A stretch of 64,000 nucleotides of DNA from GCA-016699445 sp964555055 (GCA_964555055.1 CAZKQW010000013.1:1-64000); one strand, 5' to 3'. Counted from the first letter of the stretch, positions 52,264 to 61,231 are shown. Numbers and translations are program-made. The notes: a model not told the origin generated them from the sequence alone.

Positions 52264-53729
52264 CAATGCCTTCCAGCCGACAGCAGGGCATTCAATTCGA
52301 TGAGCCTCTTTCCTTCGAGATTTCCAAGGAAGGGCGTATCAGCGTTTCCCTTCCCTCGAGCGGGTCTCCCAAATTAGTCCCCGCTTCCTTGAAGCGATCC
52401 AAGATCGCCCGTCTTCCCGAGCTCTCGGAACTCGAGGTCATCCGCCACTTCACGCGCCTTTCCCAATGGAATTTCTCGATCGACACGAACTTCTACCCTC
52501 TCGGATCCTGCACGATGAAGTACAATCCGCGGATCAACGAGGAAGTCGCGCGTTACACGGGTTTCGCGCACGTGCATCCGTTGCAACCCGTGGAGACGAT
52601 CCAAGGCTGCCTCCAGCTCATGTACGAACTGGAACGGTATTTAGCCGAAATCGCCGGACTCGACGCCGTCACCCTTCAGCCCGCCGCCGGCGCGCACGGG
52701 GAGCTCACGGGCGTCCTCGTGATGCGGGCTTTTTTGAGGGCCCAAGGAAATCCCCGTAAAAAAATCCTAGTGCCCGACTCCGCCCATGGGACGAATCCCG
52801 CCACATGCTCGATGGCCGAATACGACGTCGTCCAACTCCGGACGGGACCCGACGGCCGCGTCCCCGCTGCGGCCGTGGCAAAGGCCATGAACGAGGACGT
52901 CGCCGGGCTTATGATGACCAATCCCAACACGTTGGGGCTTTTCGAAACCGACATTAAGGAAATCTGCGACATCGTCCACGCCAAGGGCGGTTTGGTCTAC
53001 GGCGATGGCGCGAACATGAACGCCCTCATGGGCCAAGCGCGTCCCGGGGATCTGGGGATCGACATGATCCACTACAATCTCCACAAGACCTTCACGACAC
53101 CTCACGGCGGCGGAGGTCCGGGAGCCGGGCCCTTGGCCGTTCGGAAGAATTTGGAGAAATTCCTCCCTGTTCCACGCGTCGTCCGGAAGGCGGACGGCTC
53201 CTACGACTTCGCCTATGACCGCCCGGATTCCATAGGCCGCGTCCGCGCTTTCCAGGGAAATTTCGGCATGATGGTCCGCGCCTACACGTATATCCGGGAA
53301 ATGGGAGCGGAGGGTTTAAAGCGTGCGACCGAGATGGCGGTCTTGAACGCCAACTACATCAAATCCCGCTTGAAGGATTACTATTTCCTGCCCTTCGGCG
53401 AAGGGACGATGCACGAAGTGGTGTTTTCGGATAAAAAACTGAAGGAAACCCACGTCACCACGTTGGACATCGCCAAGCGCTTAATGGACTATGGATTCCA
53501 CTCCCCCACCATTTATTTCCCCCTCGTCGTCTTCGGCGCCCTGATGATGGAGCCCACCGAAACCGAATCCAAGGAGGAACTCGACCGCTTCTGCGACGCG
53601 ATGATCGCGATCGCGAAAGAAGCTCAAACGAATCCCGACCTGGTCAAGAAAGCCCCCCACAACACTCGCATGAGGCGCCTAGATGAAGCCAAGGCGGCCC
53701 GTGAGTTGAAGCTTCGCCATCAATTCTAA
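52260..53729 (+). CDS. gcvPB: Glycine dehydrogenase (decarboxylating) subunit 2
   Basis: 489 residues. The PLP-binding Lys276 sits in MIHYNLHKTFTTPHGGGG; FYPLGSCTMKYNPR and QPAAGAHGELTG are hallmark blocks. It is the catalytic half of P protein. The L protein (dihydrolipoyl dehydrogenase) is not in this window. Last gene of the one-carbon operon. Confidence 0.96.
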   Translation: MTMPSSRQQGIQFDEPLSFEISKEGRISVSLPSSGSPKLVPASLKRSKIARLPELSELEVIRHFTRLSQWNFSIDTNFYPLGSCTMKYNPRINEEVARYTGFAHVHPLQPVETIQGCLQLMYELERYLAEIAGLDAVTLQPAAGAHGELTGVLVMRAFLRAQGNPRKKILVPDSAHGTNPATCSMAEYDVVQLRTGPDGRVPAAAVAKAMNEDVAGLMMTNPNTLGLFETDIKEICDIVHAKGGLVYGDGANMNALMGQARPGDLGIDMIHYNLHKTFTTPHGGGGPGAGPLAVRKNLEKFLPVPRVVRKADGSYDFAYDRPDSIGRVRAFQGNFGMMVRAYTYIREMGAEGLKRATEMAVLNANYIKSRLKDYYFLPFGEGTMHEVVFSDKKLKETHVTTLDIAKRLMDYGFHSPTIYFPLVVFGALMMEPTETESKEELDRFCDAMIAIAKEAQTNPDLVKKAPHNTRMRRLDEAKAARELKLRHQF

Positions 53730-53738
53730 AGATAAGAA

Positions 53739-53766
53739 TTGCCATTTCATGAAATGTCTTCATAAT
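53739..53766 (+). promoter_or_regulatory. Promoter/operator of the antitoxin remnant
   Basis: TTGCCA (53739-53744), a 16-bp spacer, CATAAT (53761-53766). The spacer contains the perfect 14-bp palindrome CATTTCATGAAATG (53743-53756), and GTCTT/AAGAC (53756-53772) forms a second dyad. This is the layout of an autoregulated toxin-antitoxin promoter. Confidence 0.55.
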
Positions 53767-53789
53767 AAAGACATAATTTAGGTGTCATT

Positions 53790-53897
53790 ATGAACGCATC
53801 CATCCTCGATCTTCGATACAAAAGTAAAGCACTGCTGAAAGCCCTGGAGAAGTGCGAAAAGATCAACATCCTCCTAGATAAGCATTCGTGTATCTAA
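53790..53897 (+). pseudogene. Truncated Phd-family antitoxin
   Basis: 35 residues: MNASILDLRYKSKALLKALE then CEKINILLD matches the first half of a Phd-type antitoxin subgroup that begins 'MxASxVDLRYKMKDVLKAL'. A stop falls where the protein should continue into its toxin-binding half. I find no continuation in other frames and no toxin gene before efp. AGGTG lies 7 bases before the ATG. It may still make a DNA-binding peptide. Confidence 0.5.
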
Positions 53898-53981
53898 GAA
53901 TCCTATGGCCCTTCCTACCTTTCCATCACTCACGAAAATAGGAGTATTCCTTCAAGAAGTTGCTAGGTATTCGAAGGAATT

Positions 53982-54533
53982 CTACCCCTTCTCCAAATAG
54001 TCCCCCGTCTCCGTATCGATCACCACCACGTCCCCCGGCTTGATGAAGAGCGGAACCCGGAACGAGGATCCGTTCTCGACCTTGGCGTCCTTGAGGGCTC
54101 CGGCGATCCCTTTGCTCGGCGGGTCGCATTCGGTGACGGTGAAACTCATGCGCTGCGGCGACGTCATGCTGATGGCGCTGCCGTCGCAGCTCAAGAGAGT
54201 GAACGGGACTTCGGTCTTCAAGTAACCCAGCACATCCTCCAGAAACTCCTTCTGGAACTCGAACTGTTCGTACGTCTTCGGATCCATGAAATGGTACGTT
54301 GGCCCGTCTTGATAGAGGAACGTCACTTGGCGTTCATCGGTTTCGATGTCCTCGACCGATTCGACGGAGCGGAATCTCACGTTCGTCTTGATCCCCGTCT
54401 TGAGGTTGCGGATGTCGGCCTGGACTTGAGCGTTCCCCTTCCCGGGCGTGATGTGTTGGACTTTGAGGACGCGGTAAAGATGGCCGTCGATCTTCAACAC
54501 GTTCCCCACGCGGACTTGAGTGGCTGTGATCAT
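53982..54533 (-). CDS. efp: Elongation factor P
   Basis: 183 residues in three beta domains. The modified lysine position is Lys32 in TPGKGNAQVQAD. The C-terminal signature IKPGDVVVIDTETGDYLEK is present. It relieves ribosome stalling at proline runs, which matters for the Pro-rich proteins here. No EpmA or other modification gene is seen in the window. It diverges from maf. Confidence 0.95.
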   Translation of the reverse strand: MITATQVRVGNVLKIDGHLYRVLKVQHITPGKGNAQVQADIRNLKTGIKTNVRFRSVESVEDIETDERQVTFLYQDGPTYHFMDPKTYEQFEFQKEFLEDVLGYLKTEVPFTLLSCDGSAISMTSPQRMSFTVTECDPPSKGIAGALKDAKVENGSSFRVPLFIKPGDVVVIDTETGDYLEKG

Positions 54534-54598
54534 CGGGGCTCAAAAACACACTTGAGAAAGCTTGTAAAGATTTCCGGATCGTGGTTTCTGGTCCGGAA

Positions 54599-55144
54599 AT
54601 GAAACTCTATCTCGCCTCCACCTCCCCCAGGCGCTGCGAACTTTTGGGCCGGCTCGGCGTTCCCTTCGAGATCATCGCGCCTTCCTTCGAAGAAAAGCCA
54701 ACGAACCTGCCCCCGCAAGAAGAAGCTCTTTATTTCGCCGAGGAAAAGGCGCGCTCTGTCGCCGTGCTTTGCCCGGCCAGCCTTATCATCGGAAGCGATA
54801 CGTTGATCGATTTCGAAGGGAAAAAATTGGGGAAGCCGAAAGATGCCACCGATGCGAAGGCGATGCTGCAGGCCCTCTCCGGAAAATCCCATAGCGTCAT
54901 CTCCGCCGTCGCACTGCTCGATACGAAGACGGATAAGATGAAAAGCGTAGTGGAACAAGCAAAGGTTTATTTTAAGACACTGAACGAAGGTCAAATCGAC
55001 GATTACGTTGCGACCGGGGAACCACTCGATAAGGCAGGGGCTTATGCGATCCAAGGGATGGGAAGATCTTTAATTGCACATTTTGAAGGCCAACTGGAAA
55101 CCATCATCGGTCTCCCAATTCACATTCTCAAAAAATGGTTGTGA
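54599..55144 (+). CDS. maf: Maf-family nucleotide pyrophosphatase
   Basis: 181 residues. LASTSPRRCELL is the Maf nucleotide loop, EEKA and IIGSDTLIDFEGKKLGKP supply the catalytic Asp and Lys, and GAYAIQGMG ends the active site. Maf proteins hydrolyse noncanonical or canonical NTPs and affect septation. The ATG chosen puts the motif five residues in, as usual. The 188-bp gap after it holds a TTGACA box with no good -10 and no gene I can support. Confidence 0.92.
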   Translation: MKLYLASTSPRRCELLGRLGVPFEIIAPSFEEKPTNLPPQEEALYFAEEKARSVAVLCPASLIIGSDTLIDFEGKKLGKPKDATDAKAMLQALSGKSHSVISAVALLDTKTDKMKSVVEQAKVYFKTLNEGQIDDYVATGEPLDKAGAYAIQGMGRSLIAHFEGQLETIIGLPIHILKKWL

Positions 55145-55332
55145 AAATAAACTTCACTCATCAGCGACGGTTTCTATTTTTTCAGCCTCTTGAAAACTTC
55201 CTAAATCTTCTGGTGCCTCTCCCTCCATCATTACTTGCAGTTTCATAGGGCAATGGCTAAAATATTGACATCAATAATTCAATCCGCTTGAAAGTCCGCT
55301 CTTAACATTACAACAATTATTTGGAGGAATTT

Positions 55333-57093
55333 ATGGAGTATAAAGTAGATTTGGAAGATATCTTTTTTACGGCGTTTGATTTTTTAAATACTGGACAACT
55401 GACAGCTCTCCCCCGCTTTCAAGGCCAAACAGAAGATATGTATCGTTCGGTTGTTGATGAGGCCCTTAAATTTGCCAAAAATGAAATCGCCCCTCTCAAT
55501 GAAAAAAGTGATCGCATTGGATGTAAGGTAGTCAATGGCCGTGTCGTCATGCCGGAAGGTTTTCAGGAAGCTCTGACAGCATTTGGTCAAAATGGATTCA
55601 TGTCCATTGATCTCAATCCCCAATACAATGGCATGGGATTACCTACGACGGTTAATACTCTTGTTTCTGAATTTATCATGGGAGCTTGCGCCAGCTTTGC
55701 ATTTTTTCATCTCCTGACACGTGGGGCTTGCAATGTTATTCAAAGCTTTGGTTCTGAAGAACAAAAACAAAGATATTTAAGCCGCATGAATACGGGAGAA
55801 TGGTGCGGGACGATGTGTTTAACTGAACCTCATGCCGGATCAGCTGTTGGAGACATTACCACAACGGCTAAAAAACAATCGGATGGATCGTATTTAATTA
55901 AAGGACAGAAGATTTTCATTACTTGCGGTGATCATGCCCTCACGAGCAATATCATCCACCTCGTCCTGGCGCGTGTCGAGGGAGACGCGCCAGGCACTAA
56001 AGGTATTTCTCTTTTTATCGTACCCGCTAAACGGGTAGGTGCGGATGGTTCTTTAGGTCAAGACAATGACGTTAGTTTGGTTTCTATTGAACATAAAATG
56101 GGCATTAAAGCTTCCCCAACCTGCTTGCTTGCGTTTGGGGAAAAAGATCAATGTCAGGGTTTTTTGATCGGGCAGCAAACCCAGGGCATGGTGTATATGT
56201 TTCAATTGATGAATGAAGCTCGCCTCGCTGTGGGCCAACAAGGTGTTGCTCTTTCTGCACCTGCCTATGAATATGCCCTAAGCTACGCGAAGGAACGCAC
56301 TCAAGGGGGCAAAACACTTATTCTTCAATATCCCGATGTACGCCGTATGCTCATGACTCAAAAAGCTTACGTTGAAGCCCTGCGTGCTCTCGTCACAGAA
56401 GCAGCTTTTATGGTGGATATGGCCTGGCATCACAGTGATGAAAAAGTACGTCATGAATATGAAGCTCTCGCAGGATTGATGACCCCCGTGGCGAAAGCTT
56501 TTGGATCGGATATGGGTTTCCGCGTGACGGAACTGGCGATTCAGACTTATGGAGGCTATGGTTACACTCAAGATTATCCCGTAGAACAGTACATGAGAGA
56601 CCTTAAAATCGCTTCTATCTATGAAGGAACAAATGGGATTCAGGCAATGGATTTGATCGGTCGTAAATTTTTACGTGATGGTGGCAAAAATTTAATGAAA
56701 TATTCTGGGCGCACTTCCCAACAACTACAAGAAGTCTCTTCACATGCTGAGCTGAAGCCCTTAGCGGACAAAATCCTCGGTGTGATGGCTAAGTTTGGCC
56801 AAGCGGCCGGTCATGTAGGCCAAAAAGCCGTAAGTGATGGAAATTTTCCCGGCTATGTCGCGACACCTTTCTTAAGAGCTTTTAGTGATATCGTCTGCGC
56901 TTCTATCCTGGTGCGTCGTGCAGCTGTAGCGTTAAAACAGCTTCCTTCAGCTCCAACAGCGGAACGCAAAAAATTCCTTCAAGGTAAGGTCGAAGTGGCA
57001 CGCTTCTACGTGGAGCAGCTTCTTCCCGAAGCCGACCTTAATATAGCGCGCATCAATAGCGATGATGTTTCTGCCCTGATGGATATCTTTTAA
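55333..57093 (+). CDS. Acyl-CoA dehydrogenase (long form)
   Basis: 586 residues, longer than the roughly 380-residue core. FAD-site motif MCLTEPHAGSAVGDITTTA, the ITCGDH block, and the catalytic Glu in IYEGTNGIQAMDL are present. A C-terminal extra domain of about 130 residues (helices with RKFLQGKVEVARFY) is that of the FadE-like/AidB-adjacent group. It oxidises acyl-CoA to enoyl-CoA. GGAGG precedes the ATG. The gene is visibly more A/T-rich than its neighbours and stands alone, with no beta-oxidation partner, which suggests a separate origin. The 211-bp gap after it is empty. Confidence 0.9.
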   Translation: MEYKVDLEDIFFTAFDFLNTGQLTALPRFQGQTEDMYRSVVDEALKFAKNEIAPLNEKSDRIGCKVVNGRVVMPEGFQEALTAFGQNGFMSIDLNPQYNGMGLPTTVNTLVSEFIMGACASFAFFHLLTRGACNVIQSFGSEEQKQRYLSRMNTGEWCGTMCLTEPHAGSAVGDITTTAKKQSDGSYLIKGQKIFITCGDHALTSNIIHLVLARVEGDAPGTKGISLFIVPAKRVGADGSLGQDNDVSLVSIEHKMGIKASPTCLLAFGEKDQCQGFLIGQQTQGMVYMFQLMNEARLAVGQQGVALSAPAYEYALSYAKERTQGGKTLILQYPDVRRMLMTQKAYVEALRALVTEAAFMVDMAWHHSDEKVRHEYEALAGLMTPVAKAFGSDMGFRVTELAIQTYGGYGYTQDYPVEQYMRDLKIASIYEGTNGIQAMDLIGRKFLRDGGKNLMKYSGRTSQQLQEVSSHAELKPLADKILGVMAKFGQAAGHVGQKAVSDGNFPGYVATPFLRAFSDIVCASILVRRAAVALKQLPSAPTAERKKFLQGKVEVARFYVEQLLPEADLNIARINSDDVSALMDIF

Positions 57094-57304
57094 TTTATAT
57101 GTTTTATGGAATATCACTTTTAGCGAGCGACTGAGAGTGTACCCCATAGGTCAAGAGAGTATAATTGATCGCTTATCTCAGCCTCTCGATATCTGTCACC
57201 TATTGAATCAAACCTCGAATCGACAACTCTTTGCACGGTCCATAAACGAGAATGATTCTCCAAGCGGAATAGAGTAAGGTAAAAATATGACTTTTTTAGG
57301 ACTT

Positions 57305-57724
57305 CTAACGGGAGATGAAATCCGATAGCTCATTGCGGTCATCCAAATGACGAGGAAAATGTTTGGCGAGTTCAACACCACACATTTGAATGCCTTTGGA
57401 TAAGCCAATGATAAAATCGCCTTTTTTGAAATCATTTTGCATTGTATCGCTAAGTTGATCCCAAAATTTAGAATCAACCTTAGCATGGATACCGCTATCA
57501 CCAAGAATAGCGAATTCCCTCTGATCTTCGGCTAGAAAAAATAAAATTCCGTTGCGCTCTTGCGTAGCCGTCATGCCCAGCTTTTCAAAAGCCTGCTTCG
57601 CTTCATCATAAACTGAGCTTTTAATCTTTTTCTGAAGGTGGACGCGAATTTCACCCGATGTCTGAGATTCTGCTTCACGGATGGCTTCCACAAGCCGTCT
57701 TTCATCTTCTTTGGAAAATTTCAT
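57305..57724 (-). CDS. TPM-domain protein, short cytoplasmic form
   Basis: 139 residues without signal or membrane helix. SKEDERRLVEAIREAESQTSGEIRVHL, RNGILFFLAEDQREFAILGDSGI and the GLSKGIQMCGVELAKHFP end match the TPM (TLP18.3/Psb32) fold, the short version that accompanies LemA. Function is poorly known; roles in acid phosphatase activity and membrane-protein upkeep have been proposed for relatives. It follows the larger TPM gene by 24 bases. Confidence 0.8.
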   Translation of the reverse strand: MKFSKEDERRLVEAIREAESQTSGEIRVHLQKKIKSSVYDEAKQAFEKLGMTATQERNGILFFLAEDQREFAILGDSGIHAKVDSKFWDQLSDTMQNDFKKGDFIIGLSKGIQMCGVELAKHFPRHLDDRNELSDFISR

Positions 57725-57748
57725 AGGACTATCCTTTAGGAGTACTGG

Positions 57749-58483
57749 CTACCATCGTCCTGAAGAGCCACCACCACCGAAAGAGCCACCTCCCCCTCCT
57801 CCGAAACCACCCCCAAAACCTCCCCCACCAGATCCGCCAAAGCCTCCAAAAAAACCTCCGCCGCGCGTCCAACCCCGACGATGGTAAGTTGCTCCACCCG
57901 AAATACGGCGTACCCAGTTCAAAAAAGAATAGAGAATAAAAAGGAGAATGAAAATGGTCGTGAACGGAAAACCGGAATCAGAAGTTTTTTTTAAGTTCTC
58001 ATCGTAGGAGCCGCGAGCCGCTTCCATTAGAAGACTCGCAGCATGATCGATTCCCTCATAAAATTTTCCGGCACGAAAAGCCGGTTTTAAAGCATCTTCG
58101 ATGATGCGACTCGCATAGGCGTCGGGAATGACGGATTCGAGCCCATACCCTACTTCGATACGCAATAATCTATCGTTTGGAATGACTAACAAAATGATAC
58201 CGTTATCTTTACCTTTTTGACCCACCTTCCATTTTTCCGCGAGGCGAATGGAAAAATCTTCGAGCGAATCTCCATCCAAAGAAGGGAAAATCGCGACAAA
58301 CAACTGATTACTGGTTTCTGCTTCAAAGTTACGGAGCTTATTTACAAGTGTGGAAACTTCGGAAGAAGCCAGTATACCAGCATCATCATGGACATAATCT
58401 CGCGGAGCTCCGGGCACGTCCAAGGCAAAAGCACTGCTAGTCGTTAGAATAAAAAGTATAACTAAAAGAAAAGCTTTTTTCAT
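57749..58483 (-). CDS. TPM-domain membrane protein, YgcG-like, with Gly-rich tail
   Basis: 244 residues from the ATG at 58483. Signal peptide (KKAFLLVILFILTTSSAFA), then a full TPM domain: YVHDDAGILA, LVIPNDRLLRIEVGYGLE, IPDAYASRII and the FYEGIDHAASLL end. One membrane helix near 180-198 and a Gly/Phe/Ser-rich tail ending SSGRW follow. The TPM domain faces the periplasm. Such proteins pair with LemA in many bacteria. Confidence 0.85.
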   Translation of the reverse strand: MKKAFLLVILFILTTSSAFALDVPGAPRDYVHDDAGILASSEVSTLVNKLRNFEAETSNQLFVAIFPSLDGDSLEDFSIRLAEKWKVGQKGKDNGIILLVIPNDRLLRIEVGYGLESVIPDAYASRIIEDALKPAFRAGKFYEGIDHAASLLMEAARGSYDENLKKTSDSGFPFTTIFILLFILYSFLNWVRRISGGATYHRRGWTRGGGFFGGFGGSGGGGFGGGFGGGGGGSFGGGGSSGRW

Positions 58484-58497
58484 GTTTTTCCCGACTA

Positions 58498-59259
58498 TTA
58501 AAACTTTCCAGAAGCGCCACCACCACCAAAATCGCCTCCACCTCCGGACGCTCCGCCGCCGGACCCCGAACCTCCACCCGAACGGATCTTGCCGTAAATG
58601 AGCGCAAAAGGGAATAAAAGAGCCATAAACACGATGAGTAAGCCTCCCGGGATTCTTTGAGAAAGCGGCGCTGCACGCCACTGCTCATAAAACTTTCTGA
58701 AACGGCCCGATAAGCTTTGATCCTCTAAATGAATATCAGACACTAGGACGTTTTGCAGAGCGATAAGAGCTGTGGTAAAAATCGGAAAGACCCGATTATC
58801 GGATGAAACCATCGCGACTTCTTGTCGAGCCACAAGCTCAAGCTCTCCCTCGAAAAATCGATTCTTCAAAGCTTCGCTTACGGCAATCAGCGTTTGAAAA
58901 CGCGCATCCCGCGATTGAGTCACAAAAAACAAAATATCTCCTTCCGACCGCGGAACTTCCGAACCTGGCAGGCGCCATGCTTCGAGACATTGGTCCGCCA
59001 TTTCCGACGGGGCTAGGCCTTCGATCATTTGGGATTCAGGAAGAAAAGCGAACCACACATTGACGTGCGTTTGATTCCAAAAAGAAGCCAGGTGATTCCA
59101 TAAATCCCTCCTCTCTTCGGACAGCAGCATCGCGACGGGATCATAAATACCATCCTGAGGTCTTTCGGGAATACGCACATCTTTTGCCATCACGTCACCT
59201 GTCCAAGATAGAGTTAAAAGCAGCCAGATGAGGAAGAAAGTGAAAAAACTTCGCCGCAC
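58498..59259 (-). CDS. Divergent TPM-like membrane protein with Gly-rich tail
   Basis: 253 residues. Signal peptide, a domain in the TPM order (GIYDPVAMLLSEERRDLW, VNVWFAFLPES, GDILFFVTQSRDARFQTLIAV), a helix near 205-222 (GLLIVFMALLFPFALIYG), and a Gly/Ser tail ending GASGKF. The domain is degenerate next to the gene downstream but shares its layout, so an old duplication is likely. It starts 14 bases after lemA ends. Confidence 0.72.
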   Translation of the reverse strand: MRRSFFTFFLIWLLLTLSWTGDVMAKDVRIPERPQDGIYDPVAMLLSEERRDLWNHLASFWNQTHVNVWFAFLPESQMIEGLAPSEMADQCLEAWRLPGSEVPRSEGDILFFVTQSRDARFQTLIAVSEALKNRFFEGELELVARQEVAMVSSDNRVFPIFTTALIALQNVLVSDIHLEDQSLSGRFRKFYEQWRAAPLSQRIPGGLLIVFMALLFPFALIYGKIRSGGGSGSGGGASGGGGDFGGGGASGKF

Positions 59260-59273
59260 GGTTTATAAAGTGA

Positions 59274-59897
59274 TTAAGGTGTCGTTCGGGGTTGGGGTGA
59301 ACCCGTATTGAATTGGACTTTCGGAGCCTGTGTCGCATCTGGAGCCGCCGTAAAATAATTTTTCGTCTGAAATCCCGAAAAACCCGCGATGATGTTTCCT
59401 GGGAATATACGGATAGCCGTGTTGTATCCTTGTGCGGCTTCATTAAAGCGTCGCCGCTCTACGGCAATGCGATTTTCCGTGCCCTCTAATTGTCTTTGAA
59501 GATCTAAGAAATTCTCATTCGCCTTCAACTCCGGATAACGCTCAGCCACGACCATTAGGCGGCTTAAGGCCGAGCTTAAAGCACCTTGGGCTTGTTGAAA
59601 TCTTTCGAAGGCCTGAGGATCGTTGACGATATCTTTTAATCCTTGAGCCGATACCTGCCCTACGCTTGCGCGAGCTTGGGTCACGGCTTCCAAAGTTTCC
59701 CTCTCATGACTCGCGTAACCTTGAACGGTTGCGACGAGGTTCGGGATTAAATCCATTCGTCTCTGATAAACATTTTCAACCTGAGACCAGCTTTGATTCA
59801 CATTTTCTTGAAGTACCACGAAATGATTCCTCGACTTCACGAACCATAATCCAATTATAGCAAAAACGACGATGATCCCGATCAAAATTTTTTTCAT
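59274..59897 (-). CDS. lemA: LemA family protein
   Basis: 207 residues from the ATG preceded by AAAGGAG. One N-terminal membrane helix (KILIGIIVVFAIIGLWFV), then the helical LemA domain: VNQSWSQVENVYQRRMDLIPNLVATVQGYA split over conserved blocks, RASVGQ, and a C-terminal YNTAIRIFPGNIIAGFSGF. The tail is Pro-rich and polar. It heads the lemA-TPM-TPM-TPM operon and is probably a membrane scaffold for the TPM proteins. Confidence 0.9.
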   Translation of the reverse strand: MKKILIGIIVVFAIIGLWFVKSRNHFVVLQENVNQSWSQVENVYQRRMDLIPNLVATVQGYASHERETLEAVTQARASVGQVSAQGLKDIVNDPQAFERFQQAQGALSSALSRLMVVAERYPELKANENFLDLQRQLEGTENRIAVERRRFNEAAQGYNTAIRIFPGNIIAGFSGFQTKNYFTAAPDATQAPKVQFNTGSPQPRTTP

Positions 59898-59907
59898 GAG
59901 ATCTCCT

Positions 59908-60369
59908 TTATTTCCAACGTCCGCGGTCCCGGTGATCTTCGCACCACATGCGCTGATCGACATCCTTACGGAAAGCGGGTTGCCCGCAAATAGGAACGGT
60001 GCAATTCATGGGCATCCGGGAATCGAAAAGCGCGGACTCGACGGTGCCCAGCTTTTCCGCGTCTTTATCATTAATCAACGGCGTTTTCTTTGCCGGCATC
60101 GGCTTAAGAATAAGCTTGGGCTCCGAAAGAGTCGGTGCCAGTGCTTTTTTAGGGACTGGAACGAAATGGCTTGGCTTTTCGGGGATGGGAGGAATCACGT
60201 AGTCATGGTAAGCCTTATAAGATTTTGATGGCTTCGCTGAAACGACCTCAGCCACTCGTGAACTTTTTTTATGAGAGGCTGTTTTTTTCGTAACCGCTTT
60301 TTTGAGTTTTTTTTTAGGAGGCTTCCCCACTTTTCTGGACGCCACTTTCTTTGCCTTCGACTTTTTCAT
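59908..60369 (-). CDS. Lys-rich protein with C-terminal Cys/His cluster
   Basis: 153 residues. Residues 1-50 are dominated by Lys, Ala and Ser (histone H1-like composition), 55-100 are Pro/Lys-rich, and the end carries C123-x4-C128-x14-C143-x2-H146, a likely zinc site, then a basic RDRGRWK. It could bind nucleic acid. No known family is recognised. AGGGA lies before the ATG. It ends 10 bases before lemA and may share its transcript. Confidence 0.65.
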   Translation of the reverse strand: MKKSKAKKVASRKVGKPPKKKLKKAVTKKTASHKKSSRVAEVVSAKPSKSYKAYHDYVIPPIPEKPSHFVPVPKKALAPTLSEPKLILKPMPAKKTPLINDKDAEKLGTVESALFDSRMPMNCTVPICGQPAFRKDVDQRMWCEDHRDRGRWK

Positions 60370-60409
60370 AAAATGTCCCTAGAGTGGCGAACTTTCTTGT
60401 CATTAGTCT

Positions 60410-61144
60410 ATGGGCGACGCAACTGTAAAAAGCAGATTTTTTGAGATAGATGTTTACCGCGGCACAGCCATCATCATGATGGTTGTGTTTCACATTCTAT
60501 ACGATTTAAACGCACATCAAATCACCGACTTTCCTATTTTTACGCATGCTTTTTGGAGAGTTTATCGTGAATGCATCTCGTTTCTCTTCTTGGGTTTAGT
60601 GGGATTTTGCCTTCATCAAGAACATCAAGAAGGGATCCGTTGGAAAAAATTCGCTCTCCGCACCGTAAGGGTGTCGATGGCTGCCGCCTGTGTGAGCGTG
60701 GGCACTTATATTTACGCTCCCCAAAAACCCATACTCTTCGGCATTCTCCACTTTATTGCCTCCGGCAGCTTGGCGGCACTACCTTTCCTCAATAAAAAAA
60801 GAGCCTCTTTTTTCTTCGGAGGGTTAATCTTAGCGATGGGTTACATCGGATTAATATGTGAGGGGCGCTACCGCATTCCTTATTTAGAGTGGATCGGTTT
60901 TGGGGCTTCCTCCATGCCCACACTGGAAATTTTTCCTTTCATTCCCTTTTTTGGCTATATTCTCCTTGGCATGGGCATGTCCCAAACCACAGACCTTAAA
61001 TCCAACCGTTACTATTATCTCGATATACCCCAAAATCCTCTCACCCGATTCTTAGCTTTCTGCGGGCGTCACCCTCTAACCATTTACCTAACCCATCAGC
61101 CTATTTTAGTAAGCATCATCTCGAGAGTCGTCCAAAAAACGTAA
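60410..61144 (+). CDS. DUF1624/HGSNAT-like membrane acyltransferase
   Basis: 244 residues with about seven membrane helices. EIDVYRGTAIIMMVVFHILYDL matches the start of the DUF1624 (heparan-alpha-glucosaminide N-acetyltransferase catalytic) family; FGILHFIASGS and FIPFFGYILLGMG are further marks. Members likely move acyl groups across the membrane onto sugars. The acceptor is unknown. It diverges from the Lys-rich gene. Confidence 0.78.
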   Translation: MGDATVKSRFFEIDVYRGTAIIMMVVFHILYDLNAHQITDFPIFTHAFWRVYRECISFLFLGLVGFCLHQEHQEGIRWKKFALRTVRVSMAAACVSVGTYIYAPQKPILFGILHFIASGSLAALPFLNKKRASFFFGGLILAMGYIGLICEGRYRIPYLEWIGFGASSMPTLEIFPFIPFFGYILLGMGMSQTTDLKSNRYYYLDIPQNPLTRFLAFCGRHPLTIYLTHQPILVSIISRVVQKT

Positions 61145-61231
61145 CGACTACGCAGGTGTTTTCCTTAAATATTTTCGACGTTTGCGATAAATGATTCGTG
61201 AATCCACCCTCTTCTCCGTATAATGTTCCTT

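Noticed and set aside
55154..55246. Minus-strand 30-residue frame (MKLQVMMEGEAPEDLGSF...)
   Set aside because: The composition is protein-like, but there is no ribosome site, no family and no supporting context.
55265..55293. TTGACA box ahead of the acyl-CoA dehydrogenase gene
   Set aside because: No acceptable -10 lies at 16-18 bp, so I do not call a promoter.
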